A DNA stretch of 60,000 nucleotides from Mesostigma viride (GCA_009746045.1 RPFO01000041.1:3743954-3803953); one strand, 5' to 3'. Counted from the first letter of the stretch, positions 45,765-55,806 are shown. Translations and numbers: made by a program. The notes: generated from the sequence alone by a model not told the origin.

Positions 45765-46070
45765 CTGTTGCTGCTGCTGCGAGTCCCCCTGTAGTATCTC
45801 TTGGTCACTTCTGTCCTCTTCCTGCCTGGTTAAGGCGTCTAGATTGTCCCCATCCGCGGGGGAACTAGATCTGGATCGTGGGGAGCCTTCCACAGGTCTC
45901 TCCATGACCTCACCTGTACCTGTCTCTACTTGGACTTGCGGTGGTACCTCTAGCCCTTCTGTACCGTGCTCGTGGTTGTCTACCGGTCCTATCTCTCTAT
46001 TATCTGAATCTCTCTCCCTAAGCTCGTCTTCTGTCTCTCTGGCGTTCCTTGTTTGGTACCGTGTTGGCAT
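43870..46070 (-). pseudogene. gag: Gypsy gag with polyglutamine tract and zinc knuckle
   Basis: Structural nucleocapsid protein. The likely start is the ATG at 46068-46070 (MPTRYQTRNARETEDEL). An acidic region is followed by a polyglutamine stretch of about 60 residues encoded by CAG/CAA repeats (45590-45785). The capsid-like retrotransposon gag domain lies near 44700-44400 (AFSKLRQGTTPYREFLSKFE, YEYKSRFIEALCPELQ), followed by a CCHC zinc knuckle CFMCSEVGHLKRDC near 44190. Frame changes occur near 45400 and 44750, so this copy does not encode one continuous protein. Confidence 0.9.
45590..45785 (-). repeat. CAG/CAA repeat encoding polyglutamine
   Basis: The plus strand reads TGCTGCTGTTG repeats. 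It gives long open frames in all frames; only the Gln frame on the minus strand continues the gag ORF. Confidence 0.9.
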
Positions 46071-47260
46071 GGTGCTCGTACCGGTACCTTACACAGCAGG
46101 CATCACCTCCCCAGGAAGAAGAGAGAGAGAAAGAGCAACCACGTGCTATGGATCTATAGATATAGAACCTAGTATTACTACCTAGTAATAGTATCCTCTA
46201 CTGTTTGCTAGGGCCAATGGTCAGCTGAGAGAAGGTAACTGTAACTGCTGTCCCCTCCCCCTGACTGCTGAGCGTGGGTGGCTTGGAGCATTCACGTGTG
46301 ATGTGCATCCCCTCAGGCAATGGCATGTGTTCCCTAACAAACCTATCTGCATCTGTAATGTTATCAAACCCTTTCCACTTAGCACTAGAGCCTTGGGACA
46401 ATATCTTATCTTTAATGTGTTCCTCACAAGTCTTCCAGCTGTAGAATATAGCAGGTCTACCCTTATCCCCGTCGTGAGCTACTGCATAGTAAGGAAATCC
46501 AGACTGTCCACCCTTGTTTATTTTACGTCGGGCATGTTACATCATAGTCTGGCAGCGGCTTGCAAGCAGGAGAGAAAGGGGAAACCCAGGCTACCTCTAA
46601 TGCAGTGACCTTAAACAAACGAGGAGAGAGCACGGAGTGTAGCACAGCACACGCCCCCAGCCTTCCGCGGCAAAGGGGCTATACAACGATTACACGGAGG
46701 TAAACACCGTCAACACAGTCGGCAACAGCCAGACGGTATTCACCCCCACAACAGGTAAAACAACGAATGGTCGTCGTCCGCAACTTCCATTCGCACCAAC
46801 GACATTCACACCCTATAGAGGCACAACGTATAACGAGAACCCCTACGCGTGCGAACCCGGAGAGGAAGCGAGCACGCCAGCTAGCCTTCCACAGGCATCG
46901 CTTGCAAAGAAAGGATCCTATCTAGGGGACGAACCATATTCGATGTCGTTAAACCCTCCTGAGCTGGCCGCCACCCGGTGTCGTTGAAGGCAAGCCCTGG
47001 CCGCCACTAGGTGTCGTTGAAAGCAGGAGAGCTGAACGCTATCGTTTACAGCACCTCACCACAGGGCTATTGCTAGCCCCGCCGAGTATCCCAGACTGGC
47101 CGCTTGCTGGCTAGGTCGTCGTTGAATCCCTTTACGGGCTGGCCGCCGACCAGTCAGCAGTCGTTGAATTCCGGAACCTCTACCTACGTCAAACTCAGCC
47201 TTGGTATCCTAATTGGCTCACTAACCCTCTCCGCGAGAGTTAGCTAACCTTTCCAGCACA
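46071..47260 (-). other. Gypsy 5' leader, non-coding
   Basis: A 1.2-kb leader between primer binding site and gag. The 46960-47170 part contains about four diverged copies of a ~50-bp unit with CTGGCCGCCA and GTCGTTGAA. No ORF is supported. Leaders of this kind may carry packaging signals. Confidence 0.6.
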
Positions 47261-47276
47261 CATCCTCCGATAACCA
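47261..47276 (-). other. Gypsy primer binding site
   Basis: One base inside the 5' LTR the minus strand reads TGGTTATCGGAGGATG. TGG matches a tRNA CCA end and the rest resembles initiator tRNA-Met sites (TGGTAGCAGAGGATG-like). The exact tRNA is not certain. Confidence 0.6.
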
Positions 47277-47277
47277 G

Positions 47278-47860
47278 TGTTACGTCCCGGCCCAGACACA
47301 CCTAGCCTGAGCTACGTAGCGAAAGACCCTCCTAGCCGGAATTAGGAATAATTCAAGGTAGCCTAAAGTAGGTTGCGCTTCACGACGTGAGTCGTGAGAT
47401 ATCTGGCATCACGGCTTGATGCCAAGCTAATTAATACACACTTATAATGGCTAGCAATACCAATTACAAATGGATAATTGCCCCGGGCTCAATGTGTAGG
47501 CGTATTCGCACTTATCATTCATCAAACCAAGAGGACGAGACTCTCGTCCTCGGACCAATTTAACCTAGGTTGATTGCGGCGCAGATACACGCCAATTTCC
47601 CTAGAACAATCCAAGCCAATCATTCCACGTAGGATCCGGGCCGACATCGACCCTCAACTACAGGATCCACGCCTAGAACTACGGACAGACTCAGAACTGG
47701 CGCGGCGCCACAGCACCGGCCCCTAAAAGGGCAACCTAGGACCAAAATAACTAGTCCAATTCACACAATAGCCAATGTCCATAAAACTCAGTACAACGGC
47801 CACAAGGCCTTAGTAATTTATTCCATTGTTACGTCCGACCAAAAGGGCCGGGACGTAACA
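47278..47860 (-). repeat. Gypsy 5' LTR
   Basis: A 583-bp LTR next to the primer binding site, with the same termini as the 3' LTR. The element's promoter should lie here. Confidence 0.95.
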
Positions 47861-47994
47861 TGTTGCTTACATTCCACTCTTGCAGGAAGTAGCCTAGAAT
47901 GTATTAAAAGCCATATGCCCCTTCTCAGGGATATGTGCTACATATTCTCCCAACGGAGTTATGTTACAATTCAATTCAATTCAATAGAGCTTTG

Positions 47995-48088
47995 ACATGG
48001 CTCTGTATATAGGTTTATAGCTGGGCGTTTGCTTTGGTTTGAGTGATTTCACTCTGCTGTAAGTAATTACTTACAGTATATTTTTATA
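47995..48088 (+). mobile_element. Family C retroelement 3' end, right part
   Basis: Continuation of the 3' UTR begun at 33203-33343, ending GTAATTACTTACAGTATATT. Target duplication at 48089-48102. Confidence 0.75.
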
Positions 48089-48102
48089 ATATATATTCCT
48101 GG

Positions 48103-48378
48103 CAGGGCTCGGAAAGACCATGGCCCTCCTGCTTACAACAACGCGACGGCATTTTTTTTTTCCCTCGCCAGTAGCTCTGCTAGCATGTAGACCTGTCATT
48201 TCCAGTCTGGACTGCACTGTCCGCAAGGCCAGAATGTTTTCCAGGAACCTGGAGCAGTTCTTTTCGTGCACTAGCAGAAGTAGGCTTTCTGCACGATTGG
48301 ATGTGTCAGTGTGTGTTTCATTCTATAGCGAACTCAGCAGCTATTAAATTCTGAAGCACAGTATTGATTGTTTCATGC
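48103..48378. other. Host DNA between retroelements, no gene seen
   Basis: After subtracting insertions this continues the host sequence of 33178-33202 and runs on at 55807. No ORF or RNA gene is recognised. Confidence 0.5.
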
Positions 48379-49124
48379 ATTACTGGTACTGCCGGCGATG
48401 CCCCTCCCACCCAGACCTGGGCAGCCATGCTGATGAACCACACCACCACCACCACCTCCGCCATCGCCGCCCAGCTTAAGCAGCAGACGCTGGACCTCCG
48501 CGAGGAGGCCGAGCTCGACAAGCGCAGCCTTAACGTCATAGTCAAGCACTTCGACCAGCTGCAGGACGAGACATCCGAGACCCTTGCCATAGCGTTTGAG
48601 AACAAAATCCTTGTCCCCATGGCTCTCACTGGTAAGGGCAAGCCGCGGGGGGTTACCCGCCTTCCCCGCTCGCGGGGTAAGGCCGGCCCCTCCCCATTGC
48701 TCCTCACCTTTGACACCATGGCGGATAAGATGGAGTTCCTCAAGCGTCGCAAGCGGCTTGGGGGGACCTCCTACACGCTGGACGACGACTTGACCTTGAC
48801 GCAGCAACAATGGCGACGGGAGCTATGGCCGACCTACCTCCAGCTCCGGCAGACGGCGGGGCAGAAGCCGGTCTACTGGAAGGGGGCGGACATCTACGAC
48901 GCCCACAAGCCCTGGCAGGCGACCCCTGCCGCCCCAGCCACCCCAGCCACCCCAGCCTAGGGAATACTATAGCAGTAGTGTAGCCGACTAGAAAGCTTAG
49001 TGACGTGGCCATCTATGCCTACGTGATGGGCCCACACCAGCCCTTGCAACAGCTGTAGCAATTTTGAGTCATACTTTGCCCATGCAGGGAGTTACTCTCT
49101 GCTGAGATGCCATGTACCAGCTAT

Positions 49125-51101
49125 TAATTAATTAATTAATTAAAATCATAGCTCCGTGGGGAGCATATGTAACACATAGCCCTGAGAAAGGGGCATCTAT
49201 GGGTTTGTAATACAATCAGGGCTACAACCTGCAGGTGGAGGATGTACAACTATCACCTGCTCTGGGTGCACAAGGTGCACCTGCACCGCCATGATGGTTC
49301 ATGCCTCCTTAACAAGCACAGGCACCCAGGGGGGGCTTGAGGAGAGGGCCTAGAAGGCCTGCATGACATATGGGGTGGAGGGTATGTGGCTAGGCTATAG
49401 CTGGTGTACACATGGCATCTCAGCAGAGAGTAACTCCCTAGCTGCATAGGCATAGCATGGCTAAATTCTTAATGCATCATCCATGGGAGGTCCCATTGTA
49501 GGCTGGGCGCGGCTAAATACTGAAAGCATCATCCATGGGGGCCATTATGGGCGCACATGCGCGTGGGCCACTTGCAAAGGCTAAGCCTATCTAATCTACA
49601 CTACTGGTATATTCCCTAGTCTGGGGTGGCAGGAGGGGCCTGCCAGGGCTTGTGGTCAACGTGGATGACCGGCTTCGGGCCCTCTGCACGCTGCCGGAGC
49701 TGAAGGTAGGTCGGCCATAGCTCGCGTCGCCGCTGTTGCTGGGCCAGGGTCAAGTCGTCGTCCAGCGTGAAGCGAGTCTCCGAGAGCTTCTTGCGGCATT
49801 TAAGGAACGCCAGCTTGTCCGTCATGTACTTAAAGGTGAGGAGCACAGGTGCCGGGCCAGCCTTACCCCGCGCGCGGGGAAAGCGGACAGCCGACATGTC
49901 CAGCTCACCAGTGAGTTGCATGGGGGCAAGAATGGCGCGCTTAAATGCCTCAAGGAGGCTCGTGGAGGTCTCACCTGCCGGCTGGTCGAAGTGCTTGACG
50001 ATGACATTGTGGCTGCGCTTGTCGAGCTCGGCCGCCTCGCGAAGGTCGAGGGCTTGTTGCTTGAGTTGTGCCGTGATGGTGGAGGTGGTGGAGGTGGTGT
50101 GTTGTCCGCCCAGGTGAAGGGATCGAGCATCGCCGGCCGGGCCAGCAGGCGCCGGCTGGGCGGCGATGTCCTTCACCGCCTGGGCGGTGAGGCCGGCGGT
50201 GTCATGCAAGCACTCAAGGGCGGTGGCGGCGGCTTGAAGGCGTTGGTCGAGGTCGAGGAGCTGGGCGGTGATGTCGGCAGTGGAGGCGGAAATGGCAGTG
50301 GAGGTGGAGGGCGGCGGTGGAAATGTGAGGAAGTTCAGTAGCCAGCGTGCCACCGATGGCTGCTACGTCGGCAGCAAGGGGGGTCACGTGCTGCTGAAAG
50401 GCTTCCGCGAGGATGGAACGAAGTGTGGGGGCGGAGATGGATGGCACCCAGATCTCGCCGTCGGAGCGCTGGAGAAGGGAGTTGAGGATGGCGTGCTGGA
50501 GTTCGGGGCGGGTGCACCCGGGCAGCAGGGTGAGGTGTCGGCAGAGGCGGCCGTCCGGGAGGATGAGGCGATTGTTGTCGTGGAGATGGAGGCACAGGTC
50601 GTAAAGCGAAGCGTAGTCCCCGAAGAAGATGCATCGCAGAGCGCATCGGTCGGAGACGGGTTGGCCCAGTCGTAATCTTCGACCTTGAAAGGCCAGGGGC
50701 GAAAGCTCGGTTCTGAGGGGCGTGAAGACCCTCCTGTTTTGTCGGCTGAGCGGGTGCGCTTGGGGTCAGGCGATGCAGATGGCGAGGCGTTAAGCCCGGG
50801 AGGTCGCTGGACGACCACCAGTGCACGACTAGTGTCACCGCTGCCTGCCGGACCTGATGGCGGAGCTGCAGCCTGAGCTGCAGACGTATTTTCATTGCCG
50901 AGCGCAGCCGCCAGGCTGCGTTGCGTCGAGGCGCATTTGTTCGCCATATATTGCGTAATAGTGTCGAAAAATTATATCAGCATGTGTGTCTTAGAAAGAC
51001 GAAGCGATTGTGATATTCACAGCTAAATTCGGTGCTCAAACGTGAAAGTTATGAGCCCCGACAGCCATGGCTACCTCGTGGCCGGAATTTCGCGTGGAGT
51101 T
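49125..51101 (-). mobile_element. ORF1-only retroelement, copy 5, full length
   Basis: A 1977-bp element with a 14-bp target duplication CATGTACCAGCTAT (49111-49124 and 51102-51115). It has a ~150-bp 5' UTR, one ORF1, a ~490-bp 3' UTR, the stem-loop and a TAATT tail. No endonuclease or reverse transcriptase sequence lies between the duplications. It defines the element's true size. Confidence 0.9.
49616..50947 (-). pseudogene. ORF1 of the full-length ORF1-only element
   Basis: Predicted RNA-binding protein of about 440 residues similar in layout to L1 ORF1p. It starts with ATG at 50945-50947 (MANKCASTQRSLAAALG). An Ala/Ser/Pro-rich N-terminus is followed by a FFGDYASLYDLCLHLHD block, then ILNSLLQRSDGEIW, a coiled-coil stretch (ITAQLLDLDQRLQAAATAL), a second helix (LKQQALDLREAAEL), the RRM-like domain (RSHNVIVKHFD, PVLLTFKYMTDKLAFLK) and the C-terminal LDDDLTLAQQQRRRELWP block. 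The stop is at 49616-49618. Two compensating frame changes near 50620 and 50350 interrupt this copy. L1 ORF1p binds its RNA as a trimer; that role is inferred here from the domain order. Confidence 0.75.
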
Positions 51102-51130
51102 CATGTACCAGCTATAGCCTACCCATACAT

Positions 51131-51538
51131 ATTAAAAATATAATTACTTACAGCAGAGTGAAATCACTCAAACCAAAGCAAACGCCCAGCTATAAAACTA
51201 TATACAGAGCCATGTCAAAGCTCTATACTACGATAAGACCAATGGAAATTCCTAACGGGAGGAACCTAATAGCCCTGCTGCACCGGCAGCACCGCAAAAT
51301 CAGCCCGCGTACGGCGGAGCATGATGTCAGCCATGGCCCGAGTCAGCGCCACCGACAAGCGCTGACGCCAATATGACGTCCAGGTCCGCGCCGACCATGG
51401 GGCCCGCTCAGTGGCCCTCCAGGTCCAGCCGGTCCTCCCGGAGCCGGCAACACTCCTTGAAGAAGGCGGAGGTCAGGGGCCCCATGGCTCCAAACTCCTC
51501 CAGGACGAAGGGCACCACACGATGGTGCCCGACGTCGC
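51131..51538 (-). pseudogene. Family C retroelement C-terminal fragment
   Basis: On the minus strand: VGHHRVVPFVLEEFGAMGP, FFKECCRLREDRLDLEG, a TGA, a frame change, then RQRLSVALTRAMADIMLRR and a stop, followed by the 3' UTR ending GTAATTATATTTTTAAT. The pattern resembles C-terminal tails of algal retroelement ORFs, but the class is not assigned. Imperfect duplications (CCTACCCATACATA and CCTAGCCATATATA) flank it. Confidence 0.6.
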
Positions 51539-51560
51539 CTAGCCATATATATCTTCCATG

Positions 51561-52416
51561 TGTCAAAATAACCAGGTATTGGAGTAACCTGATCTTTCTT
51601 GCAGCCTAGTACTTGAGGAAATGTTTATCACATTAGGAATTAGTATTCATATTCCATTCGTTGATTAAACATTAATAATCTGAGGCGGCCACCATGTCTA
51701 GGGGCCAGCCTTCTTGGTCACTTGGCTTGCTTAAGGAAGAGGAGCAAAAGTCACAAGGTTAAATGTGCTATGTTGCTAGGCAAACCTCAACGCAATATTC
51801 TTGGCCGTAGGATTGGTGGCGGCGCAAGGTATGAGCGTCGGATGCACATTCATGCATGCATACACTTGGTACACACATACACCAAGGACAAGGGGCGGAT
51901 AGCGCCGCGCTAGGTTACTCTACCATGTATGTTTGGTTTCTTTCACCATGCGGTGCTTCAGCACTTAGCTCAGAACTCAAGTCACTCAGCAGTCAACAAA
52001 TGATTCAGCGGCGCGGCGCCGGTACTGCAGCACACACTTGGTCGAAAAACAGACCCAAGTGTGAGTTGTGTCACAGAGTATTTCCGAACATTGTCCGCCG
52101 GCCTGAACATAGCTAGTAAATTAATACCAGCGCCGGCGTAACTAACTGTCGGCAGAATTAACCGAAAGTACTGACTGAAAAATTACTATCGAACAACCAC
52201 AAGGCCTACGTTAATTATCTAGGCCTTATTCATGCGTCTAATAACGTGTGCAATTATTAATGACGCACAACGTCGACGCGTACATGAAAATATGAATAGG
52301 CCATAATTAAATTACGCTAGCTGCAGGGCATCATCGAAAGCTATCTGAGCAAGTGGCCCAAGCCTGCACTAATAAAAATGCGAGCCTGTGGCACAAAACG
52401 GTAAAAACTTCTGACA
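51561..52416 (-). repeat. Copia-like 3' LTR
   Basis: An 856-bp LTR with TGTCA/TGACA ends. Plus-strand ORFs inside it are antisense to gag and not supported as genes. Confidence 0.95.
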
Positions 52417-52426
52417 CACCCCCTTG
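52417..52426 (-). other. Copia-like polypurine tract
   Basis: The minus strand reads CAAGGGGGTG directly upstream of the 3' LTR. Confidence 0.7.
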
Positions 52427-52513
52427 GGCCATGAGCGAGAACACATTGGTTTGTCAGCCAGTAGTAGTAAATGTCTTAAGTAGAGGACCCAGCGCGTCCG
52501 CCGTTGACCCCCC

Positions 52514-53503
52514 TCAACATAATACAGCAGATAGGCTGTCCATAGCCATTATGAATCCCGGCCACCAAGGAGTGAGTAACACAACAGTTGCCACTAGCTG
52601 TTTAAACAACGGTCTGCAAGGATCCGTCGACGTCGGTGCCTGTGGCGAAAACAAAACCAGGAGGTAACTCTGGGGCCTCCTGTGTAGCGTTGGCCTGTGC
52701 TGGGGCTTTGGGTCGCAGCTCTGGGTGTTTCCTCCAGCATGCATTTGGGGTATGTCCCGGCTTGCGGCAGAACGAACACCGCTTCCTGCCCCCATCGTCG
52801 GTCGTGCCATAGGCCTGACCTGGGGGAAGGCCGCCCTGGACTGCTGGTGGTGCTGGCTTGGAGGCACCCCCTGCCCCCTGGCCCCGCTTGTCAGTAAGAT
52901 AATCACAATCTCGAGGAACAGGACTTGGACTTCCACTGTGGTCATCCCAGGGCGGCGGCGGGCTGCAAAAGCCTGGCGATATGCGTGTGGCACGCCTGCC
53001 AGCATGTACCCGCGCCATGCCTCCTCCGTGAGAGGGATGCCTAGGTCAGTGAGTCTCTTCCTGAGGATCTCCCCCCGAGTCCAATACGCGTTGCCTGTCT
53101 CGCCGGGCTTCATCTCGATTCGCTCCATCTCCCGCTTCTTCTCGTCCTTGTATGAATCTGTCATAAAAGGCTGCTTGATCCGTTCCCGCAGGCGCAAATA
53201 TACTGCAGAAGCGCGCTGGTCCGGACATGAGTCAGCAATCTGCACAGCCAGATCGTCCAGACAGAGCAGTAATGGAGAGAGGAGCGCCTCGTCTAGCTGG
53301 CGAGTCTCAGCATTGTCATCTGCAGTCCCCTCCAGGATGTCCAGGACGCCGTGGGCACGGCACAAGGTCTTGAACTTAAACTCGAAAGCCACCCACTTGT
53401 CCAGGTCATTCCCGTTGACCTTGGTAATGTTCTTGACAGCAGAAGCAATTGAGCGAGTCTGTGCCAGGCGCTCAGCAAACCGTTCAGCAGCAGCACGCGC
53501 CAT
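52514..53503 (-). pseudogene. gag: Copia-type gag with zinc knuckle
   Basis: Predicted capsid/nucleocapsid protein. The likely start is MARAAAERFAERLAQTRS at 53501-53503; an upstream in-frame ATG at 53548 gives 15 more residues. The body has copia gag features: NGNDLDKWVAFEFKFKTLC, then LSPLLLCLDDLAVQIADSC, RLRERIKQPFMTDSYKDE and YWTRGEILRKRLTDLGIPL. A frame change near 52900 is needed to reach the zinc knuckle CSFCRKPGHTPNAC (about 52750). The second frame stops at about 52602. No protease DSG motif or pol follows. Confidence 0.85.
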
Positions 53504-53595
53504 TGTGACACCAGGTTGAAGTAAAACACAATAGCCAAAGGCTTGCACTCAGGTGTGGCTAAGGAAATAACGCGCCCCCAGCAAAGGTAGATAGT

Positions 53596-53937
53596 TTAAC
53601 CTCTAAGTAGGGCGGCCTTGCTCACCACTGTGCTGCTGTACCAAGGCTTTAATCTGGTGAAAAATGCAAAAAAGCCACCAAACCAAATTTCTGGGTTGTC
53701 CCTTAGGCTCTCATACAGTTCAGACAGCCACCTATAGGCTTGATCTATGCCAACAGAAAAGCTGTGTCTCCTCCCCTGAAATTCGAAACTGACTTGGACC
53801 TTATAAGCTTGAGCTTCTGATGCCTCTGGAGTCTCAGGTGCAGTAGGTACAGTGCTCCCGGACATGAATTTCCCCAAGGCTGAAAACAAGGCTCTGGCTT
53901 CCAAAAGTCGTTTTTTCCAGGAGGTAAAGGTAGCCAA
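53596..53937 (-). CDS. Small ORF upstream of copia-type gag
   Basis: A 113-codon ORF (MATFTSWKKRLLEARALF to SKAALLRG) between the primer binding site and gag, same strand. It contains a VQVSFEFQGRRHSFSVGID block and an aromatic EIWFGGFFAFFTRLKPWY block. I do not recognise it. It could be an accessory protein, or leader sequence that happens to be open. Confidence 0.4.
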   Translation of the reverse strand: MATFTSWKKRLLEARALFSALGKFMSGSTVPTAPETPEASEAQAYKVQVSFEFQGRRHSFSVGIDQAYRWLSELYESLRDNPEIWFGGFFAFFTRLKPWYSSTVVSKAALLRG

Positions 53938-54020
53938 AGGTATATGGTTCGATTCCGGACCTTAAAACGTGTAAAATCACGTCTATTTAGGTAGCCAGTT
54001 GGTCAGAATTGTTGCCTGAA

Positions 54021-54037
54021 CTTCTAACCCGATACCA
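54021..54037 (-). other. Copia-like primer binding site
   Basis: Immediately inside the 5' LTR the minus strand reads TGGTATCGGGTTAGAAG. The TGGTATC start is that of the initiator tRNA-Met site used by many plant copia elements. Confidence 0.75.
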
Positions 54038-54892
54038 TGTCAAAATAACCAGGTATTGGAGTAACCTGATCTTTCTTGCAGCCTAGTACTTGAGGAAATG
54101 TTTATCACATTAGGAATTAGTATTCATATTCCATTCGTTGATTAAACATTAATAATCTGAGGCGGCCACCATGTCTAGGGCCAGCCTTCTTGGTCACTTG
54201 GCTTGCTTAAGGAAGAGGAGCAAAAGTCACAAGGTTAAATGTGCTATGTTGCTAGGCAAACCTCAACGCAATATTCTTGGCCGTAGGATTGGTGGCGGCG
54301 CAAGGTATGAGCGTCGGATGCACATTCATGCATGCATACACTTGGTACACACATACACCAAGGACAAGGGGCGGATAGCGCCGCGCTAGGTTACTCTACC
54401 ATGTATGTTTGGTTTCTTTCACCATGCGGTGCTTCAGCACTTAGCTCAGAACTCAAGTCACTCAGCAGTCAACAAATGATTCAGCGGCGCGGCGCCGGTA
54501 CTGCAGCACACACTTGGTCGAAAAACAGACCCAAGTGTGAGTTGTGTCACAGAGTATTTCCGAACATTGTCCGCCGGCCTGAACATAGCTAGTAAATTAA
54601 TACCAGCGCCGGCGTAACTAACTGTCGGCAGAATTAACCGAAAGTACTGACTGAAAAATTACTATCGAACAACCACAAGGCCTACGTTAATTATCTAGGC
54701 CTTATTCATGCGTCTAATAACGTGTGCAATTATTAATGACGCACAACGTCGACGCGTACATGAAAATATGAATAGGCCATAATTAAATTACGCTAGCTGC
54801 AGGGCATCATCGAAAGCTATCTGAGCAAGTGGCCCAAGCCTGCACTAATAAAAATGCGAGCCTGTGGCACAAAACGGTAAAAACTTCTGACA
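54038..54892 (-). repeat. Copia-like 5' LTR
   Basis: 855 bp, next to the primer binding site. It should carry the element's promoter. Confidence 0.95.
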
Positions 54893-55026
54893 CCATGCAC
54901 CCCATATGTCATGCAGGCCTTCTAGGCCAGATCCCCACGCCGCCCGTGTGTGCCTGATCGGGATGCATGACCCATCATGGTGGTGCAGGTGCACCTTGTG
55001 CACCAAGAGCAGGTGATAGTTTACAT

Positions 55027-55667
55027 GGACGCTTACGGACACGCTGGCGGCCAAGCTAAACGGCACGGTAACCAGGATGCTCCGTCAGGCCCTGAATGTC
55101 GGGTTTTCCACGCATAGGTCTTTAGAATCTTTATACCAGGGCATGCCTCGCATTTCGGACGAGATTAGACAGCGTAGGATAGCATTCGTAGGACATCTTG
55201 CTCGCACCAGCCAGGTAGACACCGCCCTCGGTCTGGCCAGCCCACAGCGGTTTGGCCAGCCAGGACGGCATATCCTGACCTGGCCTGGCCCCAAGGACAT
55301 TCCTAAGAAGGTAGGCAAACATGTCATGACCTACCCACAGCAGTTGATGGCTGACCTAGTGGTCCCAGCTCAGTTTGAACATCGCATCCACTCCCTCTCT
55401 CTTGCTTGGACTGCTATGCAGGACAAGAAGAGGTGGCAGACCATTGTCCAGGCTCATACGCCCGCCCCTGTGGGCAAGCCCCCTCGATCCCCCCAAGTGG
55501 AAGGGGCGCTTTGCTGAGTAGAATAGGTAGGGTTTTCTAGATTATATTAGCTTAGAGTTAGATTAGTTTGGTTTCGCGGCTTTGTCCCCCCCTCCATCCA
55601 TCCACGGGAATATGTGCTACATGATCTCCCAACGGAGTCATGTTAGAATGTAATTTAATTTAATTTA
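55027..55667 (+). mobile_element. LINE-A C-terminal copy nested in copy 4
   Basis: A 5'-truncated LINE-A: the last ~155 codons of ORF2 are open (GTVTRMLRQALNVGFS, RRIAFVGHLARTSQVDTALG, AHTPAPVGKPP), then 3' UTR, stem-loop near 55620 and a TAATTTAATTTAATTT tail. The target duplication is ATAGTTTACAT (55016-55026 and 55668-55678). Confidence 0.9.
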
Positions 55668-55806
55668 ATAGTTTACATCCTACACCTGCAGGTTGTAGCC
55701 CAGACTGTCTGTATCTAAAACCCATAGGTGCCCCTTTCTCAGGGCTATGTGTTACATATGCTCCCCAGGGAGCTATGTTTTTAATTAATTAATTAATTAC
55801 TGGTAC

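Larger units (their letters stand above)
35710..47860 (-). mobile_element. Ty3/gypsy chromovirus, full length
   Basis: A 12.15-kb LTR retrotransposon on the minus strand, flanked by the 5-bp duplication TGTTG (35705-35709 and 47861-47865). The LTRs are 587 and 583 bp and identical by eye apart from one 4-bp indel, so the insertion is recent or the LTRs were homogenised. Order on the minus strand: 5' LTR, primer binding site, long leader, gag, protease, reverse transcriptase, RNase H, integrase with chromodomain, an additional ORF, polypurine tract, 3' LTR. It sits in the 3' UTR of ORF1-only copy 3. The coding region has several frameshifts. Confidence 0.95.
33344..47983 (+). mobile_element. 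ORF1-only retroelement, copy 3, carrying nested insertions
   Basis: A 5'-truncated ORF1-only element inserted into family C with the 11-bp duplication ATAGAGCTTTG (33333-33343 and 47984-47994). Its own sequence is 33344-33998, 34264-34293, 35516-35709 and 47861-47983. ORF1 from 33344 to 33875 is open in one frame (coiled-coil end, RRM-like domain, LDDDLTLAQQQRRRELWP, stop at 33873-33875). The 3' UTR is split by two LINE-A copies and one gypsy element. It ends CATATTCTCC, CAAC, GGAGTTATG with a CAATT-type tail. Confidence 0.8.
51561..54892 (-). mobile_element. Copia-like LTR element with gag only
   Basis: A 3332-bp element flanked by the 5-bp duplication CCATG (51556-51560 and 54893-54897). 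The LTRs are 856 and 855 bp and identical by eye apart from one G, so it is young. The internal 1.6 kb has a primer binding site, a small ORF, a copia-type gag with zinc knuckle and a purine tract, but no protease, integrase or reverse transcriptase. This matches the plant category of terminal-repeat elements with a GAG domain (TR-GAG), which depend on an autonomous partner. Confidence 0.9.
48390..55795 (+). mobile_element. ORF1-only retroelement, copy 4, with four nested insertions
   Basis: A 5'-truncated copy flanked by ATTACTGGTAC (48379-48389 and 55796-55806). ORF1 is open from 48390 to the stop at 48958-48960 and holds the RRM-like region and LDDDLTLTQQQWRRELWP. The 3' UTR is broken by an inverted ORF1-only copy, a family C fragment, a copia-like LTR element and a LINE-A fragment. 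Its own pieces are 48390-49124, about 51102-51130, 51539-51560, 54893-55026 and 55668-55795, together about 1 kb. It ends CATATGCTCC, CCAG, GGAGCTATG plus a TAATT tail. Confidence 0.85.

Noticed and set aside
45421-46185. Plus-strand Cys/Leu/Ala-repeat ORFs opposite gag
   Set aside because: They are antisense shadows of the polyglutamine-coding CAG repeat of the minus-strand gag.
51722-52116. Two plus-strand ORFs, repeated identically at 54171-54592
   Set aside because: They lie in the two LTRs of the copia-like element, antisense to gag. Identity reflects LTR identity, not gene duplication.
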